Translations under genes and position numbers: made by a program | Part shown: piece after piece, positions 1 through 11,986 of the stretch | Layout of the letters: the number at the start of each line of letters is the position of its first letter | How positions within the stretch are numbered: the first letter of the stretch is position 1 | Notes under the pieces: model-generated | What the model was told of the DNA's origin: nothing | The model's database searches: none | What the model saw: the letters and a program-made list of their open reading frames with translations, nothing else | Origin: Heterodera schachtii | Taxonomy: Eukaryota; Nematoda; Chromadorea; Rhabditida; Heteroderidae | DNA length: 64,000 bases | Assembly: GCA_023374025.1 (NCBI GenBank) | Contig: SIJG01000015.1 | Span: forward strand, 2,252,680-2,316,679 | Direction: 5' to 3'

Positions 1-3000
1 GAATTCAGGGTGTAATTGTTTGACAATTAGAATTTGCGAAAGTCCTCGTCAAAGATACGTTTCGTTGGAAACTGCCATAAAATATCTCATCGCACGAGTT
101 TATGTCTTATTCTTTCATCTAAAAGTGGACCTATTTTAGTAGGTTCCCAAGGTCCAACGCGAAACATTTCTTTAGTAAAAGGCGGTCCAATTGAACTTGA
201 GTTTATTTAATTTTTACCCTTGGTTTTCCAATTTTTACACATATTTTGACATTTTTGGGGTTTTTAGCACATATTTCAGCATTTTTATTACATATTTTAT
301 TCTTATTTCAGGATTTTTAGCACATAAAAATCACATTTCTACAAATTAATTATCCATTCCAGAACCAACATTTTTTATTATTTCTTAAAACAAAAACAAT
401 TTCAATAAAGTTCAAAATAAAACAAATAAATTCAATATATGGATTAAAAATATATCAATATGAGATTTCAAATGAGGATAAAGGAATTATCATTAATCTT
501 CAAGAACACTCAACATGGTTATGTGTTCGGCAGATTTGGAGCTAAAATGAGAATTTTATTTAAATAAAATTTATGGAAAATTTATTTTATGCACTACCGT
601 ATTTTCATTATTTCACGAGGCATTTTCCTGTTGCGGTCAATTTTGTGGCAGGCATTCTGTTTTTCTAAGAGGAATCAGTGGAATTTTTTAATATAATTTT
701 TACTAATTTCATTAAAAAATTCAATGCCTTTTTGGCATTCTATTTTTAAAAATTTTCAAAAAATGCAATGCGGATCCTGCCGGTTCCTGCATAAAAATCA
801 AATTTGCGGATCCTGTTGCAGGATTGGAATTCAAAATTTTTTGCCGGACCGGATCCGGCCGGATTAATCCTGCAAATCCTGCAATCCTACAAATCCTGTT
901 TTTTCAGAAAATGCAGGATTGCGGACTGGGACCCTGCAAAATCCTGCGCAGGATCCGGTCCTGCGCCGGGCTCTAGTGCTGGGGCGTTAGTCAAAAACAG
1001 CAAAATTAGTCAAAATGAGAAAATAAAAAACATAAGTTTTTTTCAACATTTTTTGTCATAAACTTTTTTGAAGCATAACAAATTTTTAAAATTTTTTTAG
1101 ACTAGTAGAAAACGCTTATGACTAGCGAATGATATGTAGATTTTAAAATTTTGTTCTTTTGGACGAAGTTATACCAAAAAGCTTTCATTTGATGTTTTTT
1201 GACTAACGCCCATTTTGATGGTTTTGACTAACTTCCCAGGATTGAATTGATGAAGTAAGAAAAAGGTAATTTATGCAGAATAGTCAATGATCCAACACTT
1301 CTTACTCTAGGAAACATAAGATTTGCCATTTTTCAGAAAAGAATGTGGGAATGTATTGCCAAATTTGATTTGTAAGAAAATCGAAGATTTCAGTTAAAAA
1401 TGTTTCATACATGCATAAATTTCAATTTTCATCTGACTAATTTTAAACAAATTTCTATCTTTTGCCAAAAATGAAACTTTGTCGGATTGTCCAGGTGCCA
1501 ATTTGAAATAAATTCTTAATTTAGTCATAACATGCTTGTCATCGGGTTTGCTATCAAACTTCCGCCGTATGATCCTGTTCATTTGCGTGCTGGCACTTTT
1601 GCATACCAAAACGATGGCACTTTTTTCGTCGATGGTCGCACCAATAAGAAAAAAATTTGGCAGCATGAGTCCTGGTGACATTTTCGGCTGTGGTGTTAGT
1701 TTCGACACTCGCAGTCTTTTTCACACAAAATGGACATCATTTGGGTTGGATTTTATTTTATAAAAATTACTGTATAAAAATTTAAATACTACATTTCCTA
1801 AAATAATGCCCCGGGGGCTTTTCAACCCTTCAATATTTAAACTTGTTTCTTTTCAAATCAATTTACCGCACTCTGTTTATCCATGGCTTCATTTTCTAAT
1901 AATATTTTTCAGATCTCAACGATTTTGCGGTACCCGCGTGTATTGTGCCGTCGTGCATGTCTTACGGCGCATTGTTTCCATTTGTCAGTCTGTTGAACAA
2001 AGGCGCTACAATCAGTGCAGTGCCAATTTTGGACCAATTTTCTCGCCTCGTCGGCCGGCAAATTTAAAGGAGGAGGAGGAGGACCAAAATAAAACGGGAA
2101 ATCAGCCCAAATGAAATGTCCTATTTTTGTTGTTGTTGTTTATGTTTTTACTTTTTTGACATCCAAATAAATCACTGAATTGATCAAGTCCCAGAATGAT
2201 GCTGACCAGGGTTGTTCCGGGTCACCCGAAACCCGACATTTTTGTCGACCCGAAACTGGATGATCAGTAATAAAAATCAAGATATTGAATAAAATGAGGT
2301 CAAAGTCAATTGAGATAGACAGCATAAATGCCAACTCACATAAAAAATTAATTATATTTTTGCTTTTTCCGGTTATTATCCTAATGTAATTTTTAGTTTT
2401 AAATTGACTTAAAGAATTTTTTTATTAGTTCTTTATCGAGTTCATTCCACAATTTTGTTACCCTCCCAGCAAAGGGAATGAATTTTTTGCCTACTTTATA
2501 ATTTGTGTTAAATCTATAAAAGGCGATTAAAAATGGAAAATAGTTGCAGATCTGTTCGGCCATAACAATTTTATGTGCCATGAACAGATCAAATAGCTTT
2601 CGCCTACGTGGTGAGCCTAAGCAACAAAAATATGTGTTTGTAATAATTAAATTAAATTATTATTTAATTTAATTTGCAAAGTTATTAATTATAACCTAGC
2701 TTAAGCTTAGTCAAATTAATGAAATTTAGTATTTAACGACAGCTTAAAGCATCCTCTACTACTATGTAATTTTTAAAAAATTAGTAAAAATTTACAAAAA
2801 GTTATGACCAAAAACTTCCAAAAAACTTAGACTCAACAATTTTGACCCTTGGCATTTTTATCTCACTATAAATTCCTACCCTTTCTTTTTGTGGACAGTA
2901 ATTTCATAACAAAAAATGTCAGACGAATTATTGTTCACCAAAATCGAATGTTTTGCGAAAACGGAATACCAACCAACCAGCTTTTGAAGGAAAATTACTT

Positions 3001-3590
3001 TAATTTATCATTTTAATGAAATTAGCACCGTAATCTTTCGTACAATAGACAGTTAAACATTTGTCAAAATTTAATTCTCATTTTTCTTTTCTTCATCCTA
3101 TTGTACTCCTTTAAATTTCCCCATTGACACCGCGAGAAAATTTGGTCCAAATTTGGCACTGATCATAGCGCTTTTACTTTCGCTTAATTCACCATTCTCT
3201 TCTGCTGCTTCTCTTCTTTATCCATTTCGCTGATTTTTCGCATAAGTTTCTTCTGATTATTTTAAATTTTGAGATTTGTTCCTCAGCAGCTTAAAATATA
3301 ATTAATTATTGCAAGCAAACGGTGCTATGACGTCACTCAAAAACAATTAAAATAATAAATTTTGACTGAAAATTATTCATAAATTCGCCGAAAAAATCAG
3401 ATTTTATAATCATGATAATATTCGATAGCCCTAAGTGTTTTCTGTTTTCAGCAAAATTTTAAAAAATTGTTTTAGTTCCAAAAAAGTTATGATCAAAAAG
3501 GTTAAAAAAAAACTTGGGTTTCTGAGTTCCTCTAAGAATATGTAGATCATCAATCCAACCATAAAAAATATAAAAAATTTTCAAAAGTTT
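1..3590. other. AT-rich non-coding DNA with repeat debris
   Basis: No credible protein is encoded here; the open frames are short and low in complexity. From about 760 to 975 the sequence is dominated by repeats of ATCCTGC and CCGGATCC and ends in CCGGGCTCTA (966-975). That matches, in reverse, the TAGAGCCCG start of the inserted sequence at 45878, so it is probably the tail of a decayed element of that family. The rest is A/T-rich with no feature I can name. Confidence 0.5.
983..1209. repeat. Short inverted-repeat element (MITE-like)
   Basis: GCGTTAGTCAAAAA at 983-996 reappears inverted at about 1194-1209, and a second copy of the TTAGTCAAAA motif lies just inside the left arm. There is no coding potential between the arms. 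The layout suggests a small MITE of roughly 230 bp; a target-site duplication was not found. Confidence 0.4.
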
Positions 3591-3939
3591 CGTAGAACAA
3601 AATTGGGGCGGGGATGTGCTCGAACGTCTTCGACTTGGCCGGAGTTGCAATTGACCACGGCGTAAAAAGACAAAGGCACAACGAATGAGAAAACTCCTAA
3701 TCAAAATCAATTCAACAAATTAAAACAATCCAATTTATTTAAGTCCGAAGCAGATGAATAATATCAAAATAAATTAAGAGACCACAATTTGAAGATGAGA
3801 AGAAAAAGCACAAAATTACCAATTAAATAAAATTACGGAATAATGTCATCGGGGAAAGTGAACAATTAACCAAAAATAATGAGAACAAAATGCCAAATTT
3901 AAAATATTTAAATCAAAAACGAATTGTCTTTATAGCACA
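3591..3939 (-). repeat. 3' LTR of gypsy copy 1
   Basis: This ~349 bp segment matches 11561-11908. Homology between the two begins abruptly at GTAGAAC. The inner edge is placed at the minus-strand TGTGCTATA that directly follows the purine run AGGGGAGGGA. The outer terminus is not a textbook CA, so the end may be off by a few bases. Confidence 0.7.
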
Positions 3940-3949
3940 TCCCTCCCCT
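3940..3949 (-). promoter_or_regulatory. Polypurine tract of gypsy copy 1
   Basis: The minus strand reads AGGGGAGGGA immediately before the LTR start. This is the expected primer site for plus-strand DNA synthesis. The same tract precedes the LTR of copy 2 at about 11909-11918. Confidence 0.65.
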
Positions 3950-4018
3950 AACAAAAAAGGCGTCCCTGCCGTCAGAATTTTGTAGCGAACCGAGAAGGGG
4001 TGGTCCTCAACTGAGTGC

Positions 4019-4864
4019 TTAGTGCCGTCCCGACCCGCGATGACCTCCGAAGCCGCGACTACGATTGCCGGACCAAGTCGCCGAACGATCACGTTGATAC
4101 GGATGGACACGCGGACGAAAACGATCTGACAAGGGGCCGTCGACAAAATCCACGTCCAATTGGCTTTTTCCCTTTCTTTCGGGGTTACCCTGGGGTTGGT
4201 CGCCAGAACCCGAATTATGGCGCGTCGCCATCGACAAATTCGGCACTCCCGCACGTACACCGAGTTCTCGATTTCCCGGGAACCCAACAATTTGCGACTG
4301 GACCCAACTCGCAAGTGCCAAAATCCCATCCCTTGTCATCCACCCGTCGGCCTTGACTCTCAACGTGTCGAAGGTGTCGCCATGCCGAAAGATTTCGAGC
4401 AAACTGCGACCCGTCGGCGTCACACACACAAACCACTCCGGCACGAGTTTGGCAAGCCGTTCAATGAATTCGTTGAAGTCGACGTCCCGTTGTCGCACAT
4501 ACGGTGGCGGAATCCAAAAGAAACGGGTTGATGGAAAGCGGCGGCACAGTTGTTTGACTCGTTCACATTGCTCCATCATTTGGTCAATCGTTTCGCCCTG
4601 AGCAAGTGAATCGCGCCCAACACAAATCAAAGCCGCTTGTACACTGTCCGAGAACACGCAGCTGCTCAGAGTTCGGATCACTTCGGCAATTGATCCTCGT
4701 TCAACGCCGATGAAATGCGTTTTTCCACCAATTTCTGACATAAGCTGATGGGCTGACGAATCTCCGACTATTGCTCGCGGTGTCTCGACCAGCACGGACG
4801 CATTGTGGACGGTTTTTGCGCGGATTTTTTCCAAAATTCGGTCCGTTTTGGTGAACAATTCAGT
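4019..4864 (-). pseudogene. Gypsy copy 1 C-terminal region: SGNH-hydrolase-like domain and RG-rich tail
   Basis: This is the last part of the pol-frame polyprotein, cut off from integrase by the TAG at 4865-4867; the same codon is TGG in copy 2 (12833-12835). The sequence has an IVGDSSAHQ motif resembling block I (GDS) of GDSL/SGNH hydrolases, a later VGRDSL resembling block III (GxND) and DGWMTRDG where DxxH would be expected. Ser is present but the catalytic His is missing, so activity is doubtful. The final ~80 residues are basic, with RSRGFGGHRGSGRH at the end, consistent with nucleic-acid binding. Assignment rests on motif spacing only. Confidence 0.6.
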
Positions 4865-4867
4865 CTA

Positions 4868-7216
4868 TCCAATCTTTTCCGCCTCGGCCAAATTTGCGAT
4901 TGCCTTTGGGGTGTCAACCTGAAGCCGACTTTCTCCACTTCTGCCCCGTTTCGTACCATCTTTCACCTGAATTTTGCCGAAAGCAGACAGTTTCAACACT
5001 GCTTTTGCAACGGCACATTTTTGCAACCAAATAGTCCAAATTTCCTCGACACTTTGCTTGGTTGGGAAATTGCCGCTTCGCACATTGTCCCGTCTTTCTC
5101 CTTCGTAGATCACCAACTCCATGCCAGGGTCAGAGTCGAGAATGAGCTCTGCCAAGTCGCGACCGGATGAAGCTGAGACTGCGGCGTTTGATTTCAACAG
5201 AAACGCAGCTAAAAGCGCTTGTAATGGCGAACGAACGGAAGTCATTCCAAGCTCTGACGAGGCATCCACGACCGGGTCAAGTTCACTGCACGTCAATTTA
5301 TCGCATTTTTCGTGGTCTTTCCCTTGGCAACGCATTAGCCAACTCAGTTCGCAAAAGTCGTCCGTCTCCATTCTGCCGTCTAAATTTTCAATTGTCCTCA
5401 ATTGAAACAATGTTTTTGGTGAATTTTGCTCTCTTTCTAGAATTTCCCCGTCGTTCTGGCCACCTTTTCCAGACCAATCATTTGGACATAAAATAGCATT
5501 CAAAGTATTTTTATACATGTTCCTGCCCTTAGGGAGAGTTGAAACGTTCGGGATTTCACTTGGAACTTTGACCAATCGTTCCAAAGGTACATTTATAGGT
5601 TCTGACGCTGTTTTGTCAACGGGTACCAATTTTACCGAAGAAGTACTCATTTCAACAATTTTGTATGGGCCGTAGCTGTTCCAAAGCAACTTTTTGTGCG
5701 GGGATCGCGCGTTTGCTCCTGGGTAAAGGACCATACACCTGTCCCCGACTTTGTGTTTGTCTCTTTTGCTGACATTTGTTCGTTTGTCGTAGTATTCTTT
5801 CATCTTTTCCCTGTTAACTTTTGAATTTTCTTGGGCTTGATGAATTATTTCGAGCAGATTTTCCCGAAAAAGTTGGAGATATGTCTCTTGGTCTATCGTG
5901 TAAAGCGGGTTTACTTTCCAATTTATGGGTCGGTCGCCCGGGAATTTCGGTGGTACTCCGAAGAGTAATTGGTATGGGGAAAACCCAGTTACATCGGACG
6001 GTGTCGAATTGTAGGAAAAAACAACAAAAGGGACTCTTTCGTCCCAACTCCAATTTGAACCAGTCGATTTTCTGAGCATGTTAAGAATCGTCTGGTTGAC
6101 TCTTTCGGTGACACCATTTGCTTGAGGGTCATATCCGCTTGTCGTTGTTTTTCCAATCGCAAGCAGTAACGCAACTTCATTCAAAGTTTCGTTAACAAAT
6201 TCTCCGCCTTTGTCGCTGTGAATCCGAGCAGGACAACCCAGAACAAGCACGAAATTTTTGACAAATGCCCTAGCAACCGTTTCACTGTTTTTGTCAGGAA
6301 TTGGGACTGCTACAAGGTATTTGGAAAAATGGTCAATCATAACGAGGAGATATCGATTTCCTGATTCCGATGGACCAATTGAGAGAATGTCGAGACAAAC
6401 CAATTCCATTGGTTCGACGGTGTTAACCGTTTGCAGTGGAGGTTCATTTGCACGTGATTTGCGCGCGTGGGCACAGATTCGACAACTCAAACAAAATCGG
6501 ACGCAATCTCCCAACATATTCGGCCAAAAATAGTGCTCCGAAAGCTGGCGATGGATTTTCTTTCCGCTTAAATGGCCAGCACATTTTCCTTCATGCCGTG
6601 ATGCAATTAGCTCTTTGCGAAATTTTTCGGGGACAAACAAAAGTTGCGACGAAGTTTTAGGGTCGCAAAAATACAAAAGTCTGTCGACGATTGTAAAGTG
6701 ATGAATTTTGTCAATTAGACTTTGGAATTCTCGTTGACTATGCGGACACGTCTTTTTCTCCAAAAATTCATAAACAGACTTCATTTCACTGTTTTTAACC
6801 TCTTCCACCCAATCATTTCGATCTCCCAACTCTAAAAAGTTGCCGTCATTCTGAGGCTTTTCGCCCTCGGCAATTTTTCCAACCAAAATTGTTTCTTTAG
6901 GATTTTCCTCTAGTTGCTGATCGTTTTCGGAGTCGGAGTTTGTTCCATAACGGGAAAGTAAGTCAGCAACGACATTCGATTTCCCGGGCTGATACTCAAC
7001 GGTCAGCTGATACCGTGAATTTAATTCCATAAGCCAACGATCAACTCTTGCGTTGCCCGTCTCTTTTTTGCTCCGAAACATAGGGACGAGTGCCTTGTGA
7101 TCAGTGATCACTCTTGTCGGAATTCCCGTTATGAATTGGGTAAATTTTCGGGTGCCAAAGCGAATGGCCAGAGCTTCGAGCTCTGTCGGGCAGTAATTGC
7201 TCTCGTATTGTTGCAC
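4868..7216 (-). pseudogene. Gypsy copy 1 RNase H (end), integrase and post-integrase extension
   Basis: The frame opens in RNase H (YCPTELEALAI), passes the H2C2 zinc motif of integrase (HEGKCAGH then CLSCRICAHA), and carries the DDE core: Asp in LVCLDILSIG, Asp in IHSDKGGEF, Glu in NGVTERVNQT. A GPYKIVEM stretch follows. Some 200 further residues of unknown fold lead to the SGNH-like region. The frame is the same as gag but not as RT (7129-8253); a one-base change near 7212 separates them. The reading ends at the TAG at 4865-4867, an inactivating mutation relative to copy 2. Confidence 0.88.
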
Positions 7217-8253
7217 TGACGCGAGGCAAAATAAATTGGACGTAAGCGTTTCATTTCATCATTTTGGCAAAGGACTGCCGAAACGCCGTGTTTGCTTGCG
7301 TCGGTTAAAATGACAAAGCGTCTTTTCGGGTCTTCAATTGCTGCAGCAAAGTCGGGAAAGTACAAAATTGCATCCTGCACTATTTTTTCTTTTAATACCG
7401 ACACAATTTGAGTTTCTTTTTCGCCCATTAAAAATGGAGAATTCTTTTTAAGAAGATGGAAAAGTGGAGCGGCTAAGGTTCCAAATCCATGGATGAATTT
7501 CCTGTAATAGGTCACAAAACCAAGGAAAGACTGAAGTTGCTTTTTTGTGGTCGGAATTGGGAGTTCGGAAATCGCTCGACTTTTGTCGGCATCCATTTTA
7601 ATGCCTTCATTCGTCAATATATGACCCAAAAATGGTATTTTCTGCGCTGCGAAATGGCATTTTCCGATTTTAAGTTTTAGTCCGGCGCTTCGAATTCGTT
7701 CAAAAACTTTTTGCAGGTGATGTACATGTTGTTCCCAATTTTCTGAAGCCACCAATATATCATCGATGTAAATAAACAGAAAATCATTAATCATTCCGAC
7801 GAAAAGTTTGTTCATAAACCGTTGAAAAGTCGCGACTGCGTTGCAAAGGCCAAAAGGCAACACAGTGAACTCATGAAGACCGAATTCAGTTACAAATGCT
7901 GTCTTTTCAACAGATTCTGATTCCATTTTTATTTGCCAGTAGCCTGACATGAAATCGAGAGTCGAGAAAATTTTCTTTCCTCCCAGTGCAAGGAGAGTGT
8001 GATCAATGTTCGGAAGAGGAAATGCGTCTTTGATCGTCACCGAATTTAAACCTCTATAATCAACGCAAAAACGCAAAGTACCATCGCGCTTTGGGACAAG
8101 AACAATTGGACTTGCCCAAGGTGAGCTGGATGGACGAATGAGACCACGTCCCATATAATCATGGACCATTTCAGCCACTTTTCCTGCGGTATGCGTACGG
8201 GATTGAGCGCATTCGGCTTCGGATTGGTTCTGCGTCTTTTGTATCGATCGCAT
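7129..8253 (-). pseudogene. Gypsy copy 1 reverse transcriptase and RNase H start
   Basis: Reverse transcriptase motifs are clear: LIRPSSSPWASPIVLV, FCVDYRGLN, LPFGLCNAVATFQRFM and the catalytic YIDD (plus-strand 7759-7770). RNase H follows with ILTDASKHGVSAVL. This block sits in a different frame from gag upstream and integrase downstream. The entry frame change is at AGG-AAA-A-GTG near 8178, where dropping one A restores the expected sequence. The exit change near 7212 goes the other way. Two compensating single-base changes look like mutation rather than programmed frameshifting, although the entry site cannot be excluded as a +1 slip. Confidence 0.88.
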
Positions 8254-11188
8254 GTTGGACCAAATTAGTCTGTGTTAACTCCCAATCATTGACAGCAAAA
8301 ATGTCTTCAAACTCCGTGATCAGAATTTGCAATTTTTGCTTTTCTTCTCCACGTAAGTTGTCCGTTTTTTCGTTCCAGATTTGCTGGAATTCTTTTGAAT
8401 TCGCACAATTTAATTGGCTTCCACTTTTAGATTTGAACGAATTTTGGCCTTCATCGCTTTGGCCTGTCAATGCGAACAACATTGAATCATTCAATTCACG
8501 CGGATTCTCAAAATGCTCAAATTGTCCAACAATCTCATCCTTTTCCAATGTAATCGGAAGTGCAGCGAAGTTGGTGATCGGTGCGATAAATTTTCCGTTA
8601 TTTGGATTTACAACCGCCGGCTCAATTCTGATCACATTTTTTGTATCATTGGATGGAAAAATTGCCAATTCGTTTTCTTCCTTCGTTGAACTTGTCATTT
8701 CAACAAGTGTAGTGGCTAACGGCATTAAAGTCGTTTTGAAAATCACGTGAACCGAGTTTTCGCCGTTCACATTTTGCTTGAAATCGACCATCGTTTTTGA
8801 CAACTCGTCAAAAATTTTGAACCCTAACTCCGAAAGTGAGTTGGTTCCGAATAGTAAATCGTAGCCAAAAGATGTTTGGGCTACATGAAGACGCACTTGC
8901 ACTGTTCTTTCCTTTCTTTTAACAGGCAAAGTGACAACACCGTAACATTTGACCTCTTTTCCATTTATGTCTATGACACGTGCGATTTGCCGATCCGGCT
9001 TCAAAAACTCTCTGTTCAATGTCGAGATACTCAAAATTTTGTTGAAAAATTCTACAGAAATTAGTGAAATCTGTGCACCGCCATCAAGCATCGCGTCTGC
9101 GTTTTGCTCCAAAATTGAGACCTTTACTAACATAATTTTGCCAACAGCAATGCCTTTCTTTTCCGCTTTTCCACAGTTCTCATTTTCCGTCCATTGGTCA
9201 AACAATTTGGACACTTCTTCACTTGCAGTTTTAATTGCACCAACCAAGACATTCGAATTCGACACCGCAGTAGAATCTTCCGGTTGTTGCACCAAAAAGT
9301 TTTGGCGTAAGAAGTTTCGCGATTGTTGGGTATGATTTAGAAAATTTTGTTGCGGATTTTTGTTATCATTTGCAATGGGAGTCCTGTTGGTACCCGTTGC
9401 CGAGGAATTGTATTGTTGTGGGGCAAAATTTGATTGATCGCGCCGTGGGAGACGACAATTGCGAGAAATATGCCCTTGCTGGCCGCAATTGTAGCATTTG
9501 AAAACCCCAAAAGGTGTATTCTGACTTTCGTTTTCGTTGGTTCGTCTTAAAAAAGGTTCGGGCTGATTCGGTGGTCGAAAATTTATTTGCCGACGCTGAT
9601 CAAAATTTTGCCGAAAATTTGTGTCTTTTTGCTCGGCTGCTTTTGCGGATTTTTGTGTGATCTCCGCGCGAGCTGCCATGGCCACGAATTCGTCAAAGAT
9701 CATGTCGGGTTTGCGTGCCAGTTCCAAAGTGAGTGCCAAATCCGGATTTTTGAGTGAGCGGATGAGGTGTCGGATCGAATAATCATCATATGAATGTTCG
9801 CCGAGCCCGGGGTAGGCCCTTCGCACTAACGATGAGACTCGGTCCGCCAAATCGTCAATGCTTTCTCCGTTCCTTCTGCGGACACCTGCCATCAACTCAT
9901 CAAAAGCACAGGTTGACTTCGCATCCGTTGAATCGAGTTGTTGTTTCATCGCTCTTCGGATATTTTCATACCGGAAGGGATTGTTGGCAACGGCGGAATT
10001 GTATGCGCGTTCTGCCCTACCCGAGCATTTCGACTTTAACGCGCTTAAGCGCTTTTCGTTAGGCCAATCTTCGCTAACTGCATCCAACTGGCGAAAAAAG
10101 GCGTTCACTTCGTCCGCTCCGGCGTTTCCTCTCAGCTCTGGCAAATGGTGGAGCGTCATTGAGTACGAGAAATTGTCAAGACTTTTAATGGTCTGCGCCA
10201 TTATCATGTTGGGGTCGGCTTGGTTACTCTGATAGTAACGATTTTGTTCATTCGCGGGGTTTATTTGCCCAAAATTTCCATCCCGGGGGTTTGTGCCTTT
10301 CTGGAATGGCAAATGGTCATGCCTCGCATAAGCAATTTGGTTGTGGACCTGTTGGCCCCTTTCTGTATGTTGAAAAGTTTGCGGATGTTGGTTTCGACCA
10401 ATGTTCACATCACCGTTGAAATTGGCTGACACAGGACCCTGGATGCGATTTGGTGCCGCAGGAGCAAATTGTTGCTGTAACTGCGCTTGATATTGCACTA
10501 CGGTCGGTTTTACTGCAACCGGCTGCGTATAGACCGTATGAAGTTGTTGGATAACGCGCGGTTGCGTATAGTGTGCAGTTGGCTGACCACCGATGACAGA
10601 CGCATTGATGGCGCGATTTGGAAAACTCGGCGGTAAATGGTGATCCCTATTCTCGACTCTATCCACATTAAAATACGCGTGGCGCGTTGATTCGAATAGC
10701 GGTGCGTTCGGTGGAGGCCTTTCCCTGACCCAACTATCTTCAAAATCTTCTTCATTTCTTTCAAAAAGGTGGCCAATCGGTGGCAAATTCCTTATTTCAC
10801 CACCATTTATTTCTCCCACATTTCTTCCAAAATTTTCGAGACGTCCCGAACCTGCATTAACCATTGGCGCCACCAACGCTAACTGTTCGGACATCCTTTC
10901 TTCGTTTGCTGCCGGATCAAATTCACCAAATTCGTGCGGGTCCACTTCCAAAAGTCGGTGTCTCAGCTGCGTTTCACTCAAAATGCTGCCGTCTCCTGAA
11001 ACATCATTTACCGGGTTAATCGGTTCATTCAGGTTTCTCATTTCATTTTGCTCAGAAACCGGAATCAAAATCTCTATATTTTGTTGCTGGTTAACCGGTG
11101 CCCGAATTTGATTTCCCTCGTTGTTCAAAATTATTCCCTGCTGCCGAGTTCTCTGGCGAGTTAAGTGTGGCGAGCGTGTAATAACCAT
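8171..11188 (-). CDS. Gypsy copy 1 gag and aspartic protease
   Basis: The 1,005-codon frame starts with MVITRSPH after a 372 bp leader. The N-terminal ~350 residues are Asn/Gln/Pro-rich; a capsid-like region follows and then a CCHC zinc knuckle CYNCGQQGHISRNC (plus-strand 9455-9496), which binds genomic RNA. The protease active site reads AMLDGGAQISLIS, with Gly in place of the usual Thr or Ser after the catalytic Asp (about 9076-9092). The frame ends just inside the RT domain because of the frame change near 8178, so gag and pol look like one original polyprotein. Confidence 0.88.
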   Translation of the reverse strand: MVITRSPHLTRQRTRQQGIILNNEGNQIRAPVNQQQNIEILIPVSEQNEMRNLNEPINPVNDVSGDGSILSETQLRHRLLEVDPHEFGEFDPAANEERMSEQLALVAPMVNAGSGRLENFGRNVGEINGGEIRNLPPIGHLFERNEEDFEDSWVRERPPPNAPLFESTRHAYFNVDRVENRDHHLPPSFPNRAINASVIGGQPTAHYTQPRVIQQLHTVYTQPVAVKPTVVQYQAQLQQQFAPAAPNRIQGPVSANFNGDVNIGRNQHPQTFQHTERGQQVHNQIAYARHDHLPFQKGTNPRDGNFGQINPANEQNRYYQSNQADPNMIMAQTIKSLDNFSYSMTLHHLPELRGNAGADEVNAFFRQLDAVSEDWPNEKRLSALKSKCSGRAERAYNSAVANNPFRYENIRRAMKQQLDSTDAKSTCAFDELMAGVRRRNGESIDDLADRVSSLVRRAYPGLGEHSYDDYSIRHLIRSLKNPDLALTLELARKPDMIFDEFVAMAARAEITQKSAKAAEQKDTNFRQNFDQRRQINFRPPNQPEPFLRRTNENESQNTPFGVFKCYNCGQQGHISRNCRLPRRDQSNFAPQQYNSSATGTNRTPIANDNKNPQQNFLNHTQQSRNFLRQNFLVQQPEDSTAVSNSNVLVGAIKTASEEVSKLFDQWTENENCGKAEKKGIAVGKIMLVKVSILEQNADAMLDGGAQISLISVEFFNKILSISTLNREFLKPDRQIARVIDINGKEVKCYGVVTLPVKRKERTVQVRLHVAQTSFGYDLLFGTNSLSELGFKIFDELSKTMVDFKQNVNGENSVHVIFKTTLMPLATTLVEMTSSTKEENELAIFPSNDTKNVIRIEPAVVNPNNGKFIAPITNFAALPITLEKDEIVGQFEHFENPRELNDSMLFALTGQSDEGQNSFKSKSGSQLNCANSKEFQQIWNEKTDNLRGEEKQKLQILITEFEDIFAVNDWELTQTNLVQHAIDTKDAEPIRSRMRSIPYAYRRKSG

Positions 11189-11560
11189 TCGTTTTCAACC
11201 GTCTTGGTTCTCGAATTTTTCACACAAAAATCTTCGGTTTAACCGTCTTGGTTCTGCCGAATTCAACCACTTTTTCAACCGTCTTGGTTCTCAAAAATGC
11301 AGCGGTGAACTTAGTCGAAAATGTCGCGGTGAATTGTAGAATCGCTTTATCTCAGTCTTTGAGCGAAGCGAAGGTAATGGCGAGTGTTGTTCCCAGTCTT
11401 TGGGCTCAAACAACAAGAAGAAGACAATCTGTCGCTCCCCAGTCTTTGGGCAAAAGCAACGAGATGAAATGTCGACTTCGAATTGAAGCGACAAAATTCC
11501 TATCCCCTGTTGAAACAAAACGGCAAAATGAGCTTACTCAGTTGAGTCCAGGAGCGCCAC
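11189..11560 (-). promoter_or_regulatory. Gypsy copy 1 5' leader with primer-binding site
   Basis: Directly inside the LTR the minus strand reads TGGCGCTCCTGGAC (about 11560-11547). This starts with the TGG needed to pair with a tRNA 3' CCA end, so it is the likely primer-binding site; I cannot name the tRNA. Nearer gag (about 11189-11305) a unit containing GAACCAAGACGG (plus strand CCGTCTTGGTTC) occurs three times at roughly 45-50 bp spacing. Confidence 0.55.
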
Positions 11561-11908
11561 GTAGAACAAAATCGGTGCGGGGATGTGCTCGAACGTCTTC
11601 GACTTGGCCGGGGTTGCAATTGACCACGGCGTAAAAAGACAAAGGCACAACGAATGGGAAAACTCCTAATCAAAATCAATTCAACAAAATAAAACAATCC
11701 AATTTATTTAAGTCCGAAGCAGATGAATAATATCGAAATAAATTAGGAGACCACAATTTGAAGATGAGAAGAAAAAGCACAAAATTACCAATTACATAAA
11801 ATTACGGAATAATGTCATCGGGGGAAGTGAACAATTAACCAAAAATAATGAGAACAAAATGCCAAATTTAAAATATTTAAATCAAAAACGAATTGTCTTT
11901 ATAGCACA
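11561..11908 (-). repeat. LTR shared by the two tandem gypsy copies
   Basis: This LTR is 5' to copy 1 and 3' to copy 2 on the minus strand. It matches 3591-3939 with few differences. A shared central LTR is the expected product of unequal recombination between LTRs or of integration into an existing LTR. Confidence 0.75.
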
Positions 11909-11986
11909 TCCCTCCCCTAACAAAAAGGCGTCCCTGCCGTCAGAATTTTGTAGCGAACCGAGAAGGGGTGGTTCTCAACTGAGTGC

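Larger units (their letters stand above)
3591..11908 (-). mobile_element. Full-length Ty3/gypsy LTR retrotransposon (copy 1)
   Basis: On the minus strand the element runs 5' LTR (11908-11561), leader, gag, protease, reverse transcriptase, RNase H, integrase, a long C-terminal extension, polypurine tract, 3' LTR (3939-3591). The order RT-RNase H-integrase places it in Ty3/gypsy (Metaviridae). It is damaged: a +1 frame change near 8178, a compensating -1 change near 7212 and an in-frame TAG at 4865-4867. The 5' LTR also serves as 3' LTR of a second, truncated copy (11561-14840), so the two form a tandem with a shared LTR. By eye the copies differ at about 1% of sites near the 3' end, which indicates recent activity. 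Because of the tandem, no flanking target duplication can be read. Confidence 0.92.

Noticed and set aside
1394..2581. Frames of 60-104 codons in the left flank
   Set aside because: No splice partners, no motif, and composition typical of A/T-rich non-coding DNA.
8170..8185. Programmed +1 frameshift at AGG-AAA-A between gag-protease and RT
   Set aside because: A compensating -1 change near 7212 and the shared frame of gag and integrase make a simple one-base mutation more likely; other intact copies would decide.
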